From: CAYHWW01 sp964360145
GTDB lineage: Bacteria > Bdellovibrionota > UBA1018 > CAYHWW01
Assembly: GCA_964360145.1 (NCBI GenBank)
Contig: CAYHWW010000030.1
Location: 1 to 26,480 of the forward strand
DNA length: 26,480 nt
Direction of reading: 5' to 3'
The position numbers were made by a program, and so were the translations under genes. Shown here in pieces: positions 13,840 through 21,881 of the stretch. The notes beneath the pieces were generated by a model, which did no database searches, was not told the origin of the DNA, and saw only the letters and a program-made list of their open reading frames with translations. The stretch's first letter is position 1, and every line of letters starts with the position of its first letter.

Positions 13840-15107
13840 ATCAGTCGTGATCCCAGCTGCAGGGCGCGTTTTTGGGTCTCGATATCATGAACGCGGATGT
13901 AGTCCACGCCACTGTTGGCCATTTGCGCCGTGAGGATGGCGGTTTCCAGATCCCGCGCTGCCGCAGGGACCGCGTCCGTGGGATCGAGGAAGCGCTTGCG
14001 GGAGTGGCCCATGAGGAGGGGGACCTGCAAGGCGCTGAACTCCGAAGCGCGGCAGATGATGGCGAGATTTTGAGCCGTGGTTTTACCAAAGCCGATGCCA
14101 GGGTCGAAGATGATGCGATGTCGGGGAATGCCCCGCTGGGTGAGTTCCTGGATTTTTGTTTTTCCCCAGTCAAGGAGCTGGGCGATGGGGTCGCGGTGGA
14201 TGTCCAAGGTGACGTGGCGCTGGGGCGGCACGCCCATGGAGTGCATGAGAACCACGGTGCAGCGGGAGCGGGCGGCGATTTCGTGAAGTCGGGGATCGCT
14301 GAAACCGCCCACGTCGTTGATCCAGTCCACGGGGAATCTCTCCAACGCCCAGGCCACGGTGGCGCTGTGGCGGGAGTCCAGGCTCAGGCGGAAGCCCTGG
14401 AGAGTTTCGAGGACGGGAGCGAGGCGTTGCTGTTCCATTGCAGGAGAGATGGGGGTGGCGCCGGGGCGGGTGGATTCAGCGCCCACGTCGATGATGGTGG
14501 CCCCGTCCTTCACAAGGGCTTGCAGGGGCGCACCTCCGGAGAAGGAGTCTGGAGTGATGTTGAGCACGGCCACGAGCTCGGGCCATGCGGATGTGGAGAG
14601 GCGGGTGCGCAGGGGCACTTGTTCCGCATCGGCGTAACGCCAAGGGTGTGTGAGGTCGCAGCGGCGGGGCCCGGCGCAGTCTTGGGCGGGCAGCAGCGCA
14701 AAGGGGCGCTCCCAGAGGCCAGCGTGGGGCACGGTCGCCGTGGCATCGCACACGTCGGGGCCACCCCAGGCGAGGAGGTCGAGATCAATGATGCGTGGTG
14801 CCCAGCGCGGGGCCTCCACCCGGCCCAACGCTCGTTCGATTTCTTTGAAGGCCGCCACCATGGCGGCGGCGCTCATTGGCGCGGCCGTGTATTCAAGGAG
14901 GCATGCCCCATTGAAGTAAGTGCGGTTCCAGTGCTCCGGTGCTTGGGGCGGTAAGAGCGCATCAGATTCATAGAGGGGGGAGGAGGCGAGCAAACAAAAG
15001 TCTGGATGCGCTCTCAGCGCGCCGCGGGCCCGTCGGAGCATCTCCACCGCGTTGTCGCTATTAGAGCCAAGGCCCACAATGAATTCACGAGGTCCAAGAG
15101 TGAACAT
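13836..15107 (-). CDS. folKP: FolK-FolP fusion: HPPK / dihydropteroate synthase
   Basis: This 423-residue bifunctional enzyme covers two consecutive folate steps. Residues 1-165 are 6-hydroxymethyl-dihydropterin pyrophosphokinase, with GLGSNSDN near the start and the signature RWAPRIIDLDLL. Residues from about 175 are dihydropteroate synthase, with LNITPDSFSGG (about 181-191), IIDVGAESTRPGA, INDVGG, MHSMG, FDPGIGFGKT, MGHSRKRFL and the final VHD. It would join the pterin pyrophosphate to p-aminobenzoate and is the target of sulfonamides. Most bacteria keep these as separate genes. Fusions in this order are known in chlamydiae, plants and fungi. The start lies 23 bases inside folB, and the stop overlaps folC. 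All key residues that I can place are present. Confidence 0.94.
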   Translation of the reverse strand: MFTLGPREFIVGLGSNSDNAVEMLRRARGALRAHPDFCLLASSPLYESDALLPPQAPEHWNRTYFNGACLLEYTAAPMSAAAMVAAFKEIERALGRVEAPRWAPRIIDLDLLAWGGPDVCDATATVPHAGLWERPFALLPAQDCAGPRRCDLTHPWRYADAEQVPLRTRLSTSAWPELVAVLNITPDSFSGGAPLQALVKDGATIIDVGAESTRPGATPISPAMEQQRLAPVLETLQGFRLSLDSRHSATVAWALERFPVDWINDVGGFSDPRLHEIAARSRCTVVLMHSMGVPPQRHVTLDIHRDPIAQLLDWGKTKIQELTQRGIPRHRIIFDPGIGFGKTTAQNLAIICRASEFSALQVPLLMGHSRKRFLDPTDAVPAAARDLETAILTAQMANSGVDYIRVHDIETQKRALQLGSRLI

Positions 15108-15432
15108 AGGCCCATCCGAAGCGGGGTTTAGCGACGGTGAGTTCCCACTGGAGGTTGCGTGTGGGCAGGTGCTGCCGCAGACATTCTTCGAGAGCTTGCC
15201 CCAGACGCTCCAGGGTGTGCACCCGAGTGGTCAGCGCGCACTCTCGGATGAGGTGCTGCAAGGCCCCCACATCAACGGTGTCCATGAGCTGATCCGTCAC
15301 GGAGGCCGGGAATTTCTCAGGGTTTGTCACGGTGATGCGCAGCCCCACGGGTTGGGTCAGCCGCCGCTCTTCTTCGGTGCAGCCGATGTGGAGCTGGAGT
15401 TCCACGTCGGAGAGCTCAATGCGGCATGGCAT
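15085..15432 (-). CDS. folB: Dihydroneopterin aldolase
   Basis: A 115-residue protein of the FolB family, which cleaves 7,8-dihydroneopterin to the hydroxymethyl-dihydropterin used by FolK. The first strand and helix read IELSDVELQLHIGCTEEERRL, where the Glu of the EER segment is the conserved pterin-contacting region. The C-terminus KPRFGWAYVHS replaces the family KP..... pattern with the catalytic Lys retained. ATG 15432 is preferred because the longer frame to 15510 lies inside the preceding CADD gene and adds a Pro/Ser-rich non-homologous start. It overlaps CADD by 17 bases and folK-folP by 23, so all are co-translated. Confidence 0.9.
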   Translation of the reverse strand: MPCRIELSDVELQLHIGCTEEERRLTQPVGLRITVTNPEKFPASVTDQLMDTVDVGALQHLIRECALTTRVHTLERLGQALEECLRQHLPTRNLQWELTVAKPRFGWAYVHSWTS

Positions 15433-16054
15433 CGAGGAACTTCCAGAGGGCGGAGCAGGCGATGTTGGCGGCGTCCTGGGCTTTGCGCTTCTGCTCTTGA
15501 GGCAAGGCATCCACCAGGCGTTCGAGGGCCGCGGTGTGCCACTGGTCCGCTTCTTCGTGGACGGCGAAGAAGCGCGTGCCCTGGGCTTGCTGCGCGGCGG
15601 TGGCGAGGTAGTGGTCTTTCAGCGCCTTGCCTTTGAAGCGGGCGATGGCGGGCACTTGGGATTCGTAGGCCAGGATGGCGCCCAGTCCCTCTTCAGGGCT
15701 GGCGGCCACGAGGGCGTGGAACTGCTCGACGAGGGCGCAAGTCGCGGCGGAGGGCGTGCCCGCGGCCACCGCTTGGCGATCAAGGCCCAGTGAGGCGGCG
15801 AAATCCAACCACAGCTCTGGGTGGGGGGAGGACGGGTTTTCTTCATCCATGAGATTGCTCAAGAGCACTTGGCGGGATTTGAGGTCGGGGAGCTGGGAGT
15901 GGAGGCGGCTCAAGTAACGGGGGAAGTTGGCCACCTGCCAGTAGTATTCGCTGGCGTAGGTGCGCAAGGCCTCCCGCGGGAGGGCGCCGCACTCCCAGGC
16001 GCGGTACCAGGGATGATCGAGGAGCTTTGGTGATGTGGTGAGGGGTGTTGGCAT
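15416..16054 (-). CDS. CADD-family p-aminobenzoate synthase (haem-oxygenase-like di-metal protein)
   Basis: This 212-residue all-helical protein matches Chlamydia CADD closely in motif order: HPWY, YASEYYWQVANFPRYLS, NLMDEEN, AYESQVP and HEEADQWH. The di-metal ligands align as Glu71, His78, Glu131, His166, Asp170 and His173, with exactly the Chlamydia spacing. Chlamydia CADD makes p-aminobenzoate by sacrificing its own Tyr27, helped by Lys152. The equivalents here are Tyr17 and Lys141, both conserved. The gene leads the folate operon directly before folB, which strongly supports a folate role. ATG 16054 is chosen; an upstream ATG at 16108 would add 18 unlike residues and nearly touch the divergent LysR gene. 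No pabA, pabB or pabC is present in the window. Confidence 0.9.
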   Translation of the reverse strand: MPTPLTTSPKLLDHPWYRAWECGALPREALRTYASEYYWQVANFPRYLSRLHSQLPDLKSRQVLLSNLMDEENPSSPHPELWLDFAASLGLDRQAVAAGTPSAATCALVEQFHALVAASPEEGLGAILAYESQVPAIARFKGKALKDHYLATAAQQAQGTRFFAVHEEADQWHTAALERLVDALPQEQKRKAQDAANIACSALWKFLDAMPH

Positions 16055-16115
16055 GGCGTTAAAGTGACCAATGACGGTAGATAAGTCGAACCAAATGGAA
16101 TAAAGCATCCGTTAA
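16055..16115. promoter_or_regulatory. Divergent promoter region, folate operon / LysR
   Basis: This 61-base AT-richer spacer lies between the minus-strand CADD start and the plus-strand LysR start. Divergent placement is the usual arrangement for a LysR regulator and its target. Two near-copies, ACCAATG (16068-16074) and ACCAAATG (16090-16097), occur here, but no clear LysR T-N11-A box can be singled out. Confidence 0.4.
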
Positions 16116-17003
16116 GTGAAACTGAACGAATTGGATCTCAATAAACTTCATGTGTTCCGCGTGGTCGCCGAATCGGCGAGCATGCGCGAAGCGGGCGAGC
16201 GGTTGCTGCGCACGCCGTCGGCGGTGAGCCAGAGCATCACGGGGCTGGAGAAGAGCCTGGGGTTCCAGCTGTTCACGCGCCGGGGCATCCGCCTGGAACT
16301 CACGCCCACGGGGCGCCGCGTCCTTCAGCAGGTGAAGGTGAGCGAACAGGGCTTGCGGGGCCTCTTCGAGGAAATCCGCGACGAGCCCGCGCGGGTGGCG
16401 GGACGCGTGACCCTGGGCATCCCGCCGGGGTATCCCGCGGTGTCCGTGGGCGAAGGCCTGAGCGCGGCGCTCCTCCATTATCCTGAGTTGCAGTTGCGCC
16501 TGCGGTTTCTGCCCCATGCTGAGCTGGCAGCTGAGCTCCGCAAGGGCCGCATGGACATGGCGCTGTCCCTGCAACCCTTGCGGCAGTGGCACCGGCTGGT
16601 GAAGAGCACAAAGCTGCGGGAAGAGAATCTCATCCTCGTGGTGCCGCCGCGCCACCGCCATCTCTGCGCGGGGCCCCTCACGGAGTTGCCCGTGGTGGAT
16701 TACTACCAGAAGCCCCTGCTCATCGAGGGCTGGCTCAAGCACCACCGTCAGCGTCGGGTGAAACCCCGCATCCGTGTTTTCGGGTCCAACCTGGATCACG
16801 TGCTGCAGATGGTATTCAAGGGAGTGGGTTGCGCCGTGGTGCCGCGGCACGTCGTCACCGCGGAGCTTGCCGCGGGCACGCTGCTGGAGCACGGCTGGGA
16901 CCAGCGGCGCCCCTGGATCGTCAGCGTGTGGCTCAACGCAAGCCACGGGGCGGAACGCATGGCGCCCGCGGTGCGGTGCGTTTGGGACGGGCTGGGGTCG
17001 TAG
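16116..17003 (+). CDS. LysR-type transcriptional regulator
   Basis: A 295-residue regulator. The N-terminal winged helix (about 1-60) reads LDLNKLHVFRVVAESASMREAGERLLRTPSAVSQSITGLEK in segments typical of the family, followed by LFTRRGIRLELTPTG. The linker helix is about 60-90, and the ligand-binding domain about 92-290 (VTLGIPPGYP, MDMALSLQP, VKGVGCAVVP-like FKGVGCAVVPRHV). The start is GTG 16116, which gives the standard family beginning. It is transcribed away from the folate operon, so that operon is a natural candidate target. The Ca2+ ATPase downstream is the alternative. It ends seven bases before a strong hairpin. Confidence 0.9.
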   Translation: MKLNELDLNKLHVFRVVAESASMREAGERLLRTPSAVSQSITGLEKSLGFQLFTRRGIRLELTPTGRRVLQQVKVSEQGLRGLFEEIRDEPARVAGRVTLGIPPGYPAVSVGEGLSAALLHYPELQLRLRFLPHAELAAELRKGRMDMALSLQPLRQWHRLVKSTKLREENLILVVPPRHRHLCAGPLTELPVVDYYQKPLLIEGWLKHHRQRRVKPRIRVFGSNLDHVLQMVFKGVGCAVVPRHVVTAELAAGTLLEHGWDQRRPWIVSVWLNASHGAERMAPAVRCVWDGLGS

Positions 17004-17009
17004 CTCCGC

Positions 17010-17084
17010 GGAAGGCAACGACTGTTGCCTTCCCGCCAGTCATTGGCGGTCAATGTGCCATCGCAAGGCAACATTCGTTGCCTT
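17010..17084. promoter_or_regulatory. Three consecutive hairpins, two sharing the palindrome AAGGCAAC-N4-GTTGCCTT
   Basis: Hairpin 1 has 10-bp perfect arms, GGAAGGCAAC (17010-17019) and GTTGCCTTCC (17024-17033), with loop GACT. Hairpin 2 has CCGCCA (17033-17038) and TGGCGG (17044-17049) with a 5-base loop. Hairpin 3 has AAGGCAAC (17065-17072) and GTTGCCTT (17077-17084) with loop ATTC. Hairpins 1 and 3 share the same 8-base arms, and their centres are 53 bp apart, about five helical turns. None has a T-tract. This could be a tandem operator for a dimeric regulator of the ATPase gene. Alternatively, hairpin 1 terminates LysR transcripts or the set folds in RNA. Confidence 0.65.
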
Positions 17085-17104
17085 AGGGTTCGCACATTTA
17101 TAAG
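17078..17104 (+). promoter_or_regulatory. Candidate promoter of the Ca2+-type ATPase
   Basis: A -35-like TTGCCT (17078-17083) and a -10-like TATAAG (17099-17104) are separated by a short 15-bp spacer. The -35 element lies within the right arm of the third hairpin, so a protein bound there would block it. This is a weak call, based on position and partial consensus. Confidence 0.35.
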
Positions 17105-17113
17105 GTGCAACAT

Positions 17114-19714
17114 ATGAGCAACGCCTGGCACCAGCAAACAGAGTCCGAGGCCCTCGCCGCCCAGAAGACGTCCCTCACCCACGGTCTTTCCCATGACGAG
17201 GCAGAGAGCCGTCGCGCGGAGTACGGCGGCAACGTCATTCAAGACGCCAAGCGCCGCGGCGTGGGCCGCATCCTCCTTGCCCAGTTCTCCGATCTTTTAG
17301 TGATCGTGCTCATCGGTGCCGCCGTGGTTGCTGGTTTTCTCGGGGAACCCGAAGAGACCATCGCCATCGTCGCCATCATTGTTCTCAATGCCGCCCTGGG
17401 TTTCTTTCAGGAATACCGGGCGGAGCGGGCCATGGAGGCGTTGAAAGCGCTTACCGCGCCACAGGCCAAGGTCAGGAGACTGGGCCACGTCGTCATGGTG
17501 CCCGCCTATGATTTAGTCCCCGGGGACATTGTGCTGCTGGAATCCGGCAACATCGTGCCCGCGGATCTGCGGATCATTGAATCTGTTGAGTTCAGAGTGG
17601 ATGAGTCCGCGCTCACCGGCGAGTCCCAGCCCGTGGAAAAAAAGAGCGATACCATTGCCATGGATCCGCTGCCCGTGGGGGATCAGAAGAACATGGCCTT
17701 CAAGGGCACCGTGGTCACGGCGGGCCGGGCCACTGGCCTCATCGTGCGCACGGGCATGGCCACCGAGTTGGGGCGCATCGCCAATCTGCTGAAAGAAGAA
17801 GTCGAGGTGAGGACGCCCTTGCAGAACCGCCTGGCCCGCTTCGCCAAGGGGCTTGCCCTCGTCGTCATCGCCCTTTGCGCCGTCATCTTTTTACTCGGCC
17901 TCGCCAGGGGGGAAGAACCTGTGCTGATGTTCCTCACCGCTCTGAGCCTTGCCGTGGCGGGCATCCCCGAAGCTTTACCCGCCGTGGTGACCGTGTCCCT
18001 GGCCCTGGGGGCGCGGGTCATGGGTCGCAGAAAAGCGTTGGTGCGGAAGCTCCCCGCCGTGGAGGCCCTGGGCTCGGTGACCTTCATCTGCGCGGATAAA
18101 ACGGGCACATTGACGCTGAACCGCATGGCCGTGAAGGATGTTCGCGTCGCGGACGACGCAAGACAGATGTTCTTCAAGATCCTCGCTTTGAATAACGATG
18201 TCACCTTCGGTGCTGGAGGCGAGTGCCACGGCGACCCCACTGAAACAGCCTTGGTCCAAGCCGCCCTGGAAGAAGGCGTGGACAAGCGGGCGTTGGAAAA
18301 AGAAATGCCGCGAGTTGCGGAGCTTCCGTTCTCCAGCGAGCGGGGGCTCATGAGCACGGTTCACGCTATGCCTGGTGGTGCCGTGGTCCTCACCAAGGGC
18401 GCGCCGGAGAAGCTCTTGCCATTGTGTGGCGAGGGCGCCGTGGCATTCATGGCCGTGGCGGAAGACATGGCAAAGCAAGGGTTCCGCGTCTTGGCCCTGG
18501 CCTCTCGCGAGGAGAGAGGCAGCGCCGATGCTCTGGAGCTGAAGGGCATTGAGCGGGACTTGCAGTACGCGGGCCTCGTGGGTCTCATGGACCCCTTGCG
18601 ACCCGAGGCCAAGGGCGCCGTGGAGCTTTGCAAATCCGCGGGCATCCGCGTGGTCATGATCACCGGCGATCATCCCGCCACGGCGAAGGCCATCGCGGGC
18701 GCCCTGGGCCTTTTACGCGATGAGGGCCAGGGGCTTGTCACGGGCCAGCAGCTCTTGGAGATGGATGACGCGACATTGCAGCGGAGGGTGCGCGACATCA
18801 GTGTCTATGCGCGGGCGGCCCCTGAACAGAAGATCCGCATCGTGAAAGCCCTGCAGGCCAGTGGTGAGATTGTTGCCATGACTGGCGATGGCGTCAATGA
18901 CGCGCCGGCCCTGCGCTACTCTGATGTCGGTGTGTCCATGGGCAAGGGGGGCACTGACGTGGCCCGCGAGGCTTCCCACATGGTGCTCTTGGATGACAAC
19001 TTCGCCACCATAGTCGATGCCGTGCGGGAGGGGCGTCGCATCTACGACAACATCCGCAAGTTCATCCGCTTCGCCCTCTCCGGCAATTCCGGTGAGATCT
19101 GGACGCTTTTTCTCGCGCCCTTCGTGGGGCTGCCCACGCCGCTGCTTCCCATTCATATTCTTTGGGTGAACCTCGTGACCGATGGATTGCCGGGGCTCGC
19201 CCTGGCCATGGAGCCCGCGGAGAAGAGGATCATGACGCGGCCCCCGCGGCGGCCTCAAGAGAGCGTCTTCGCCCAGGGCCTGTGGCAACACACGGTGTGG
19301 GTGGGCCTCCTCACCGCGGCGGCGACCTTGGGCACCATGGCCTGGGCCTATCACACGGGTCATAGCCATTGGCGCAGCATGGCCTTCACCGTGCTCACCG
19401 TCGTGCAGATGGGCCATGTCATGGCTATTCGTTCAGAGACAGAATCTTTATTCACGCTGGGTTTGAGATCAAACATGCCGCTGCTTGCGGCGGTGGCGCT
19501 GACCCTCGTTCTGCAAATGTGCACTCTCTATGTGCCGTTCATGAACCGGGTTTTCAAGACGGAGCCCCTGAGTTGGGATGAGCTACTCGTTTGCCTCGTG
19601 GTTTCCTCCAGCGTGTTCATCGCCGTGGAGTTGGAGAAGTGGGTGAAGCGCCGCGGTTTGCGCGCCACTCCCGCGCCAGCCGTTCCCGATGATCGGGGTG
19701 GGCAATGCCGATGA
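17114..19714 (+). CDS. P2A-type cation-transporting ATPase (Ca2+-ATPase-like)
   Basis: An 866-residue P-type ATPase. It has an N-terminal cation ATPase domain (LTHGLSHDEAESRRAEYGGN), the actuator TGES motif, phosphorylated Asp328 in CADKTGTLT, an ATP-binding domain, GDGVND hinge (591-596) and a ten-helix membrane core. SERCA-type Ca2+ site residues are recognisable: GIPEALPAV in TM4, NSGE in TM5, and NLVTDGLPGLALA in TM6. This supports Ca2+ or a related divalent ion exported from the cytoplasm. ATG 17114 is chosen, with AAGG about 8 bases upstream; an in-frame GTG lies at 17105. The last residues (about 834-866) are encoded opposite the convergent CoA-transferase gene. The gene follows an unusual hairpin cluster. 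Confidence 0.92.
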   Translation: MSNAWHQQTESEALAAQKTSLTHGLSHDEAESRRAEYGGNVIQDAKRRGVGRILLAQFSDLLVIVLIGAAVVAGFLGEPEETIAIVAIIVLNAALGFFQEYRAERAMEALKALTAPQAKVRRLGHVVMVPAYDLVPGDIVLLESGNIVPADLRIIESVEFRVDESALTGESQPVEKKSDTIAMDPLPVGDQKNMAFKGTVVTAGRATGLIVRTGMATELGRIANLLKEEVEVRTPLQNRLARFAKGLALVVIALCAVIFLLGLARGEEPVLMFLTALSLAVAGIPEALPAVVTVSLALGARVMGRRKALVRKLPAVEALGSVTFICADKTGTLTLNRMAVKDVRVADDARQMFFKILALNNDVTFGAGGECHGDPTETALVQAALEEGVDKRALEKEMPRVAELPFSSERGLMSTVHAMPGGAVVLTKGAPEKLLPLCGEGAVAFMAVAEDMAKQGFRVLALASREERGSADALELKGIERDLQYAGLVGLMDPLRPEAKGAVELCKSAGIRVVMITGDHPATAKAIAGALGLLRDEGQGLVTGQQLLEMDDATLQRRVRDISVYARAAPEQKIRIVKALQASGEIVAMTGDGVNDAPALRYSDVGVSMGKGGTDVAREASHMVLLDDNFATIVDAVREGRRIYDNIRKFIRFALSGNSGEIWTLFLAPFVGLPTPLLPIHILWVNLVTDGLPGLALAMEPAEKRIMTRPPRRPQESVFAQGLWQHTVWVGLLTAAATLGTMAWAYHTGHSHWRSMAFTVLTVVQMGHVMAIRSETESLFTLGLRSNMPLLAAVALTLVLQMCTLYVPFMNRVFKTEPLSWDELLVCLVVSSSVFIAVELEKWVKRRGLRATPAPAVPDDRGGQCR

Positions 19715-20522
19715 GCGCTTTGGCCCTCTCACCGATGGTCTTGCCATAAAGGTCCGCCACGCCGTGTTCGGTGACGATGAAGTGGGCATGGGCCCTGGTG
19801 GTGACCACGCCAGCGCCCGCTTTCAATGTGGCGACGATGCGGGATGCCCCGTGCTTTGTTTGGCTCGTCATGGCGATGATGGGCTTNNNNNNNNNNNNNN
19901 NNNNNNNNNNNNNNNNNNNNNNNNNNNNNNNNNNNNNNNNNNNNNNNNNNNNNNNNNNNNNNNNNNNNNNNNNNNNNNNNNNNNNNTGAGGCAGGGGCAC
20001 ATCCACTTCCAGAAAATGATCCACCTCATCTAAGTGGATGAAGCCATCGCCGTGGACCCGGGGCATCCGCTGGTTGATTTGCGCGAGGATCAAATCAGCG
20101 GATTCAAAGGCCGCCTTCGCCACATCCACGCTGGTGCCCAAAGTGCAGTAGCCATGACGGTCCGGTGGCGAGAGATGCAGAAGCGCCACGTTCAGCGGCC
20201 TGCGCCGGGAGCGGAAGAGCTGGGGGATTTCAGACAAAAAGCAGGGCAGGTAGTCCACTCGATCCATGTCGAGCTTGGGCCGCATGTTGCCCCCCACAAA
20301 GAGATTGGCCACGCGGAAGCTCTTTTCAAAACGTGGGTCAGCGTAAGTCGCGTCGCACTCCGTGTGGAGGTGGATGAGTTCCACGTCCCGGAGACGATGC
20401 GCCTGCAGGACGAGGGCATCGAGGAGCACGGTGGGAGTGGCGCTCCCACCGTGCACGAATACCCGCTGGCCTGATTCAATGTGGCAAACGACATCTGCCG
20501 CGGTCTTATGCGCAGCGCTCAT
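19617..20522 (-). CDS. Acetyl-CoA hydrolase / 4-hydroxybutyrate CoA-transferase family protein (split by assembly gap)
   Basis: The first 178 residues show the N-terminal CoA-transferase fold (IESGQRVFVHGGSATPTVLLDAL, HLHTEC, LFVGGNMRP, LSPPDRHGYCTLGTSVD). After 100 N, the last 89 residues carry the C-terminal signature (KPIIAMTSQTKHGASRI, GAGVVTTRAHAHFIVTEHGVADLYGKT, IAHPDHRERL). Family members are near 430 residues, so roughly 160 residues, including the catalytic Glu, lie in the unsequenced part. The true gap should therefore be about 450-500 bp. The enzyme swaps CoA between acetate and short acyl or hydroxyacyl groups. ATG 20522 sits one base after the SDR stop, so the two are one operon. 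It overlaps the convergent ATPase gene by 98 bases. Confidence 0.88.
   Translation of the reverse strand: MSAAHKTAADVVCHIESGQRVFVHGGSATPTVLLDALVLQAHRLRDVELIHLHTECDATYADPRFEKSFRVANLFVGGNMRPKLDMDRVDYLPCFLSEIPQLFRSRRRPLNVALLHLSPPDRHGYCTLGTSVDVAKAAFESADLILAQINQRMPRVHGDGFIHLDEVDHFLEVDVPLPXXXXXXXXXXXXXXXXXXXXXXXXXXXXXXXXXXKPIIAMTSQTKHGASRIVATLKAGAGVVTTRAHAHFIVTEHGVADLYGKTIGERAKALIGIAHPDHRERLAREWRANRGASPTSPTPRR
19887..19986. other. Assembly gap (100 N) in CoA-transferase gene
   Basis: A run of exactly 100 N. Unlike the first gap, its flanks are not similar to each other and they encode distant parts of one protein, so real sequence is missing here. Confidence 0.99.
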
Positions 20523-20523
20523 C

Positions 20524-21294
<771 letters not shown>

Positions 21295-21341
21295 GGTGTG
21301 TTTCCTTTTCTTTGTATTCTATCAGTATAAAGGGGGTATCT
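21295..21341. promoter_or_regulatory. Divergent spacer with imperfect palindrome, SDR / rhodanese operon
   Basis: This 47-base AT-rich spacer holds an imperfect palindrome, TATtCT-ATC-AGtATA (21315-21329), overlapping a -10-like TATAAA (21326-21331) for the plus strand. GGGGG at 21332-21336 serves as the ribosome binding site of the rhodanese gene. The palindrome resembles an AT-rich operator but does not match the perfect one at 4811-4830 in spacing. Confidence 0.45.
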
Positions 21342-21881
21342 ATGAAGCAAGTCATTGTTGATGTCCGTGAAAAAGATGAGTTTGAGGCGGAACATGTGAA
21401 GGAGTCCGTCCATGTGCCTCTTTCCTCTTTTGCAAGCCAGGCGCCAGGCATTCTGGAGCAAATCAAAGATCAAGAGATTGTCCTCATGTGTCGTAGTGGC
21501 AAACGGGCCCAGTTGGCCCGGGATCAGATCGCCGCCATGGGCTTTGATCTACAGTGTCAGGTGTACAAGGGCGGCATTCTTGCTTGGAAAAAGCAGGGTG
21601 GTCCCACCGTTGCCACCAGGAAGAACCATTTCCCCATCTTGCGGCAAGTGCAGATCGTGGCGGGATTCTTGGTGCTCATGGCCGTCATCGCGGCTTTTTC
21701 CGTCGATATCCGTTTCGCCGCCCTGGCGGGGTTCGTGGGCGCGGGTCTCCTTTTCGCTGGCATCACAGGCCAGTGTTTGATGGCGGAGCTGCTGGCCAAG
21801 ATGCCCTGGAACAAGCGCAACCCCACAAAACAAAAAGAGCTTTGTGAAGTAAGCCCCTCATCCACGAGCTGCAATAAATGA
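21342..21881 (+). CDS. Membrane rhodanese: sulfurtransferase fused to DUF2892 (YgaP-like)
   Basis: A 179-residue protein. Residues 1-85 form a rhodanese domain (VIVDVREKDEFEAEHV; active-site loop with Cys50 in LMCRSGKRAQ; VYKGGILAW). It would carry sulfane sulfur as a cysteine persulfide on the cytoplasmic side. Residues about 100-150 give two transmembrane helices (VQIVAGFLVLMAVIAAF, AALAGFVGAGLLFAGITG), followed by QCLMAELLAKMPWN, the DUF2892 signature. The tail has two further cysteines. ATG 21342 is chosen because it follows a G-rich ribosome binding site; the longer frame runs into the SDR gene. Its stop overlaps the dioxygenase start as ATGA. It probably supplies or receives persulfide for the next enzyme. 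Confidence 0.92.
   Translation: MKQVIVDVREKDEFEAEHVKESVHVPLSSFASQAPGILEQIKDQEIVLMCRSGKRAQLARDQIAAMGFDLQCQVYKGGILAWKKQGGPTVATRKNHFPILRQVQIVAGFLVLMAVIAAFSVDIRFAALAGFVGAGLLFAGITGQCLMAELLAKMPWNKRNPTKQKELCEVSPSSTSCNK

Noticed and set aside
17010..17033. First hairpin interpreted simply as the LysR intrinsic terminator
   Set aside because: It has no T-tract, and an equivalent palindrome recurs at 17065-17084, so a plain terminator does not explain the pattern. It is kept as part of the operator/RNA cluster.
21315..21329. Second copy of the BigR-type operator before the rhodanese operon
   Set aside because: The palindrome is imperfect and has a different arm sequence and spacing from 4811-4830. 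It is reported only as a candidate regulatory site.
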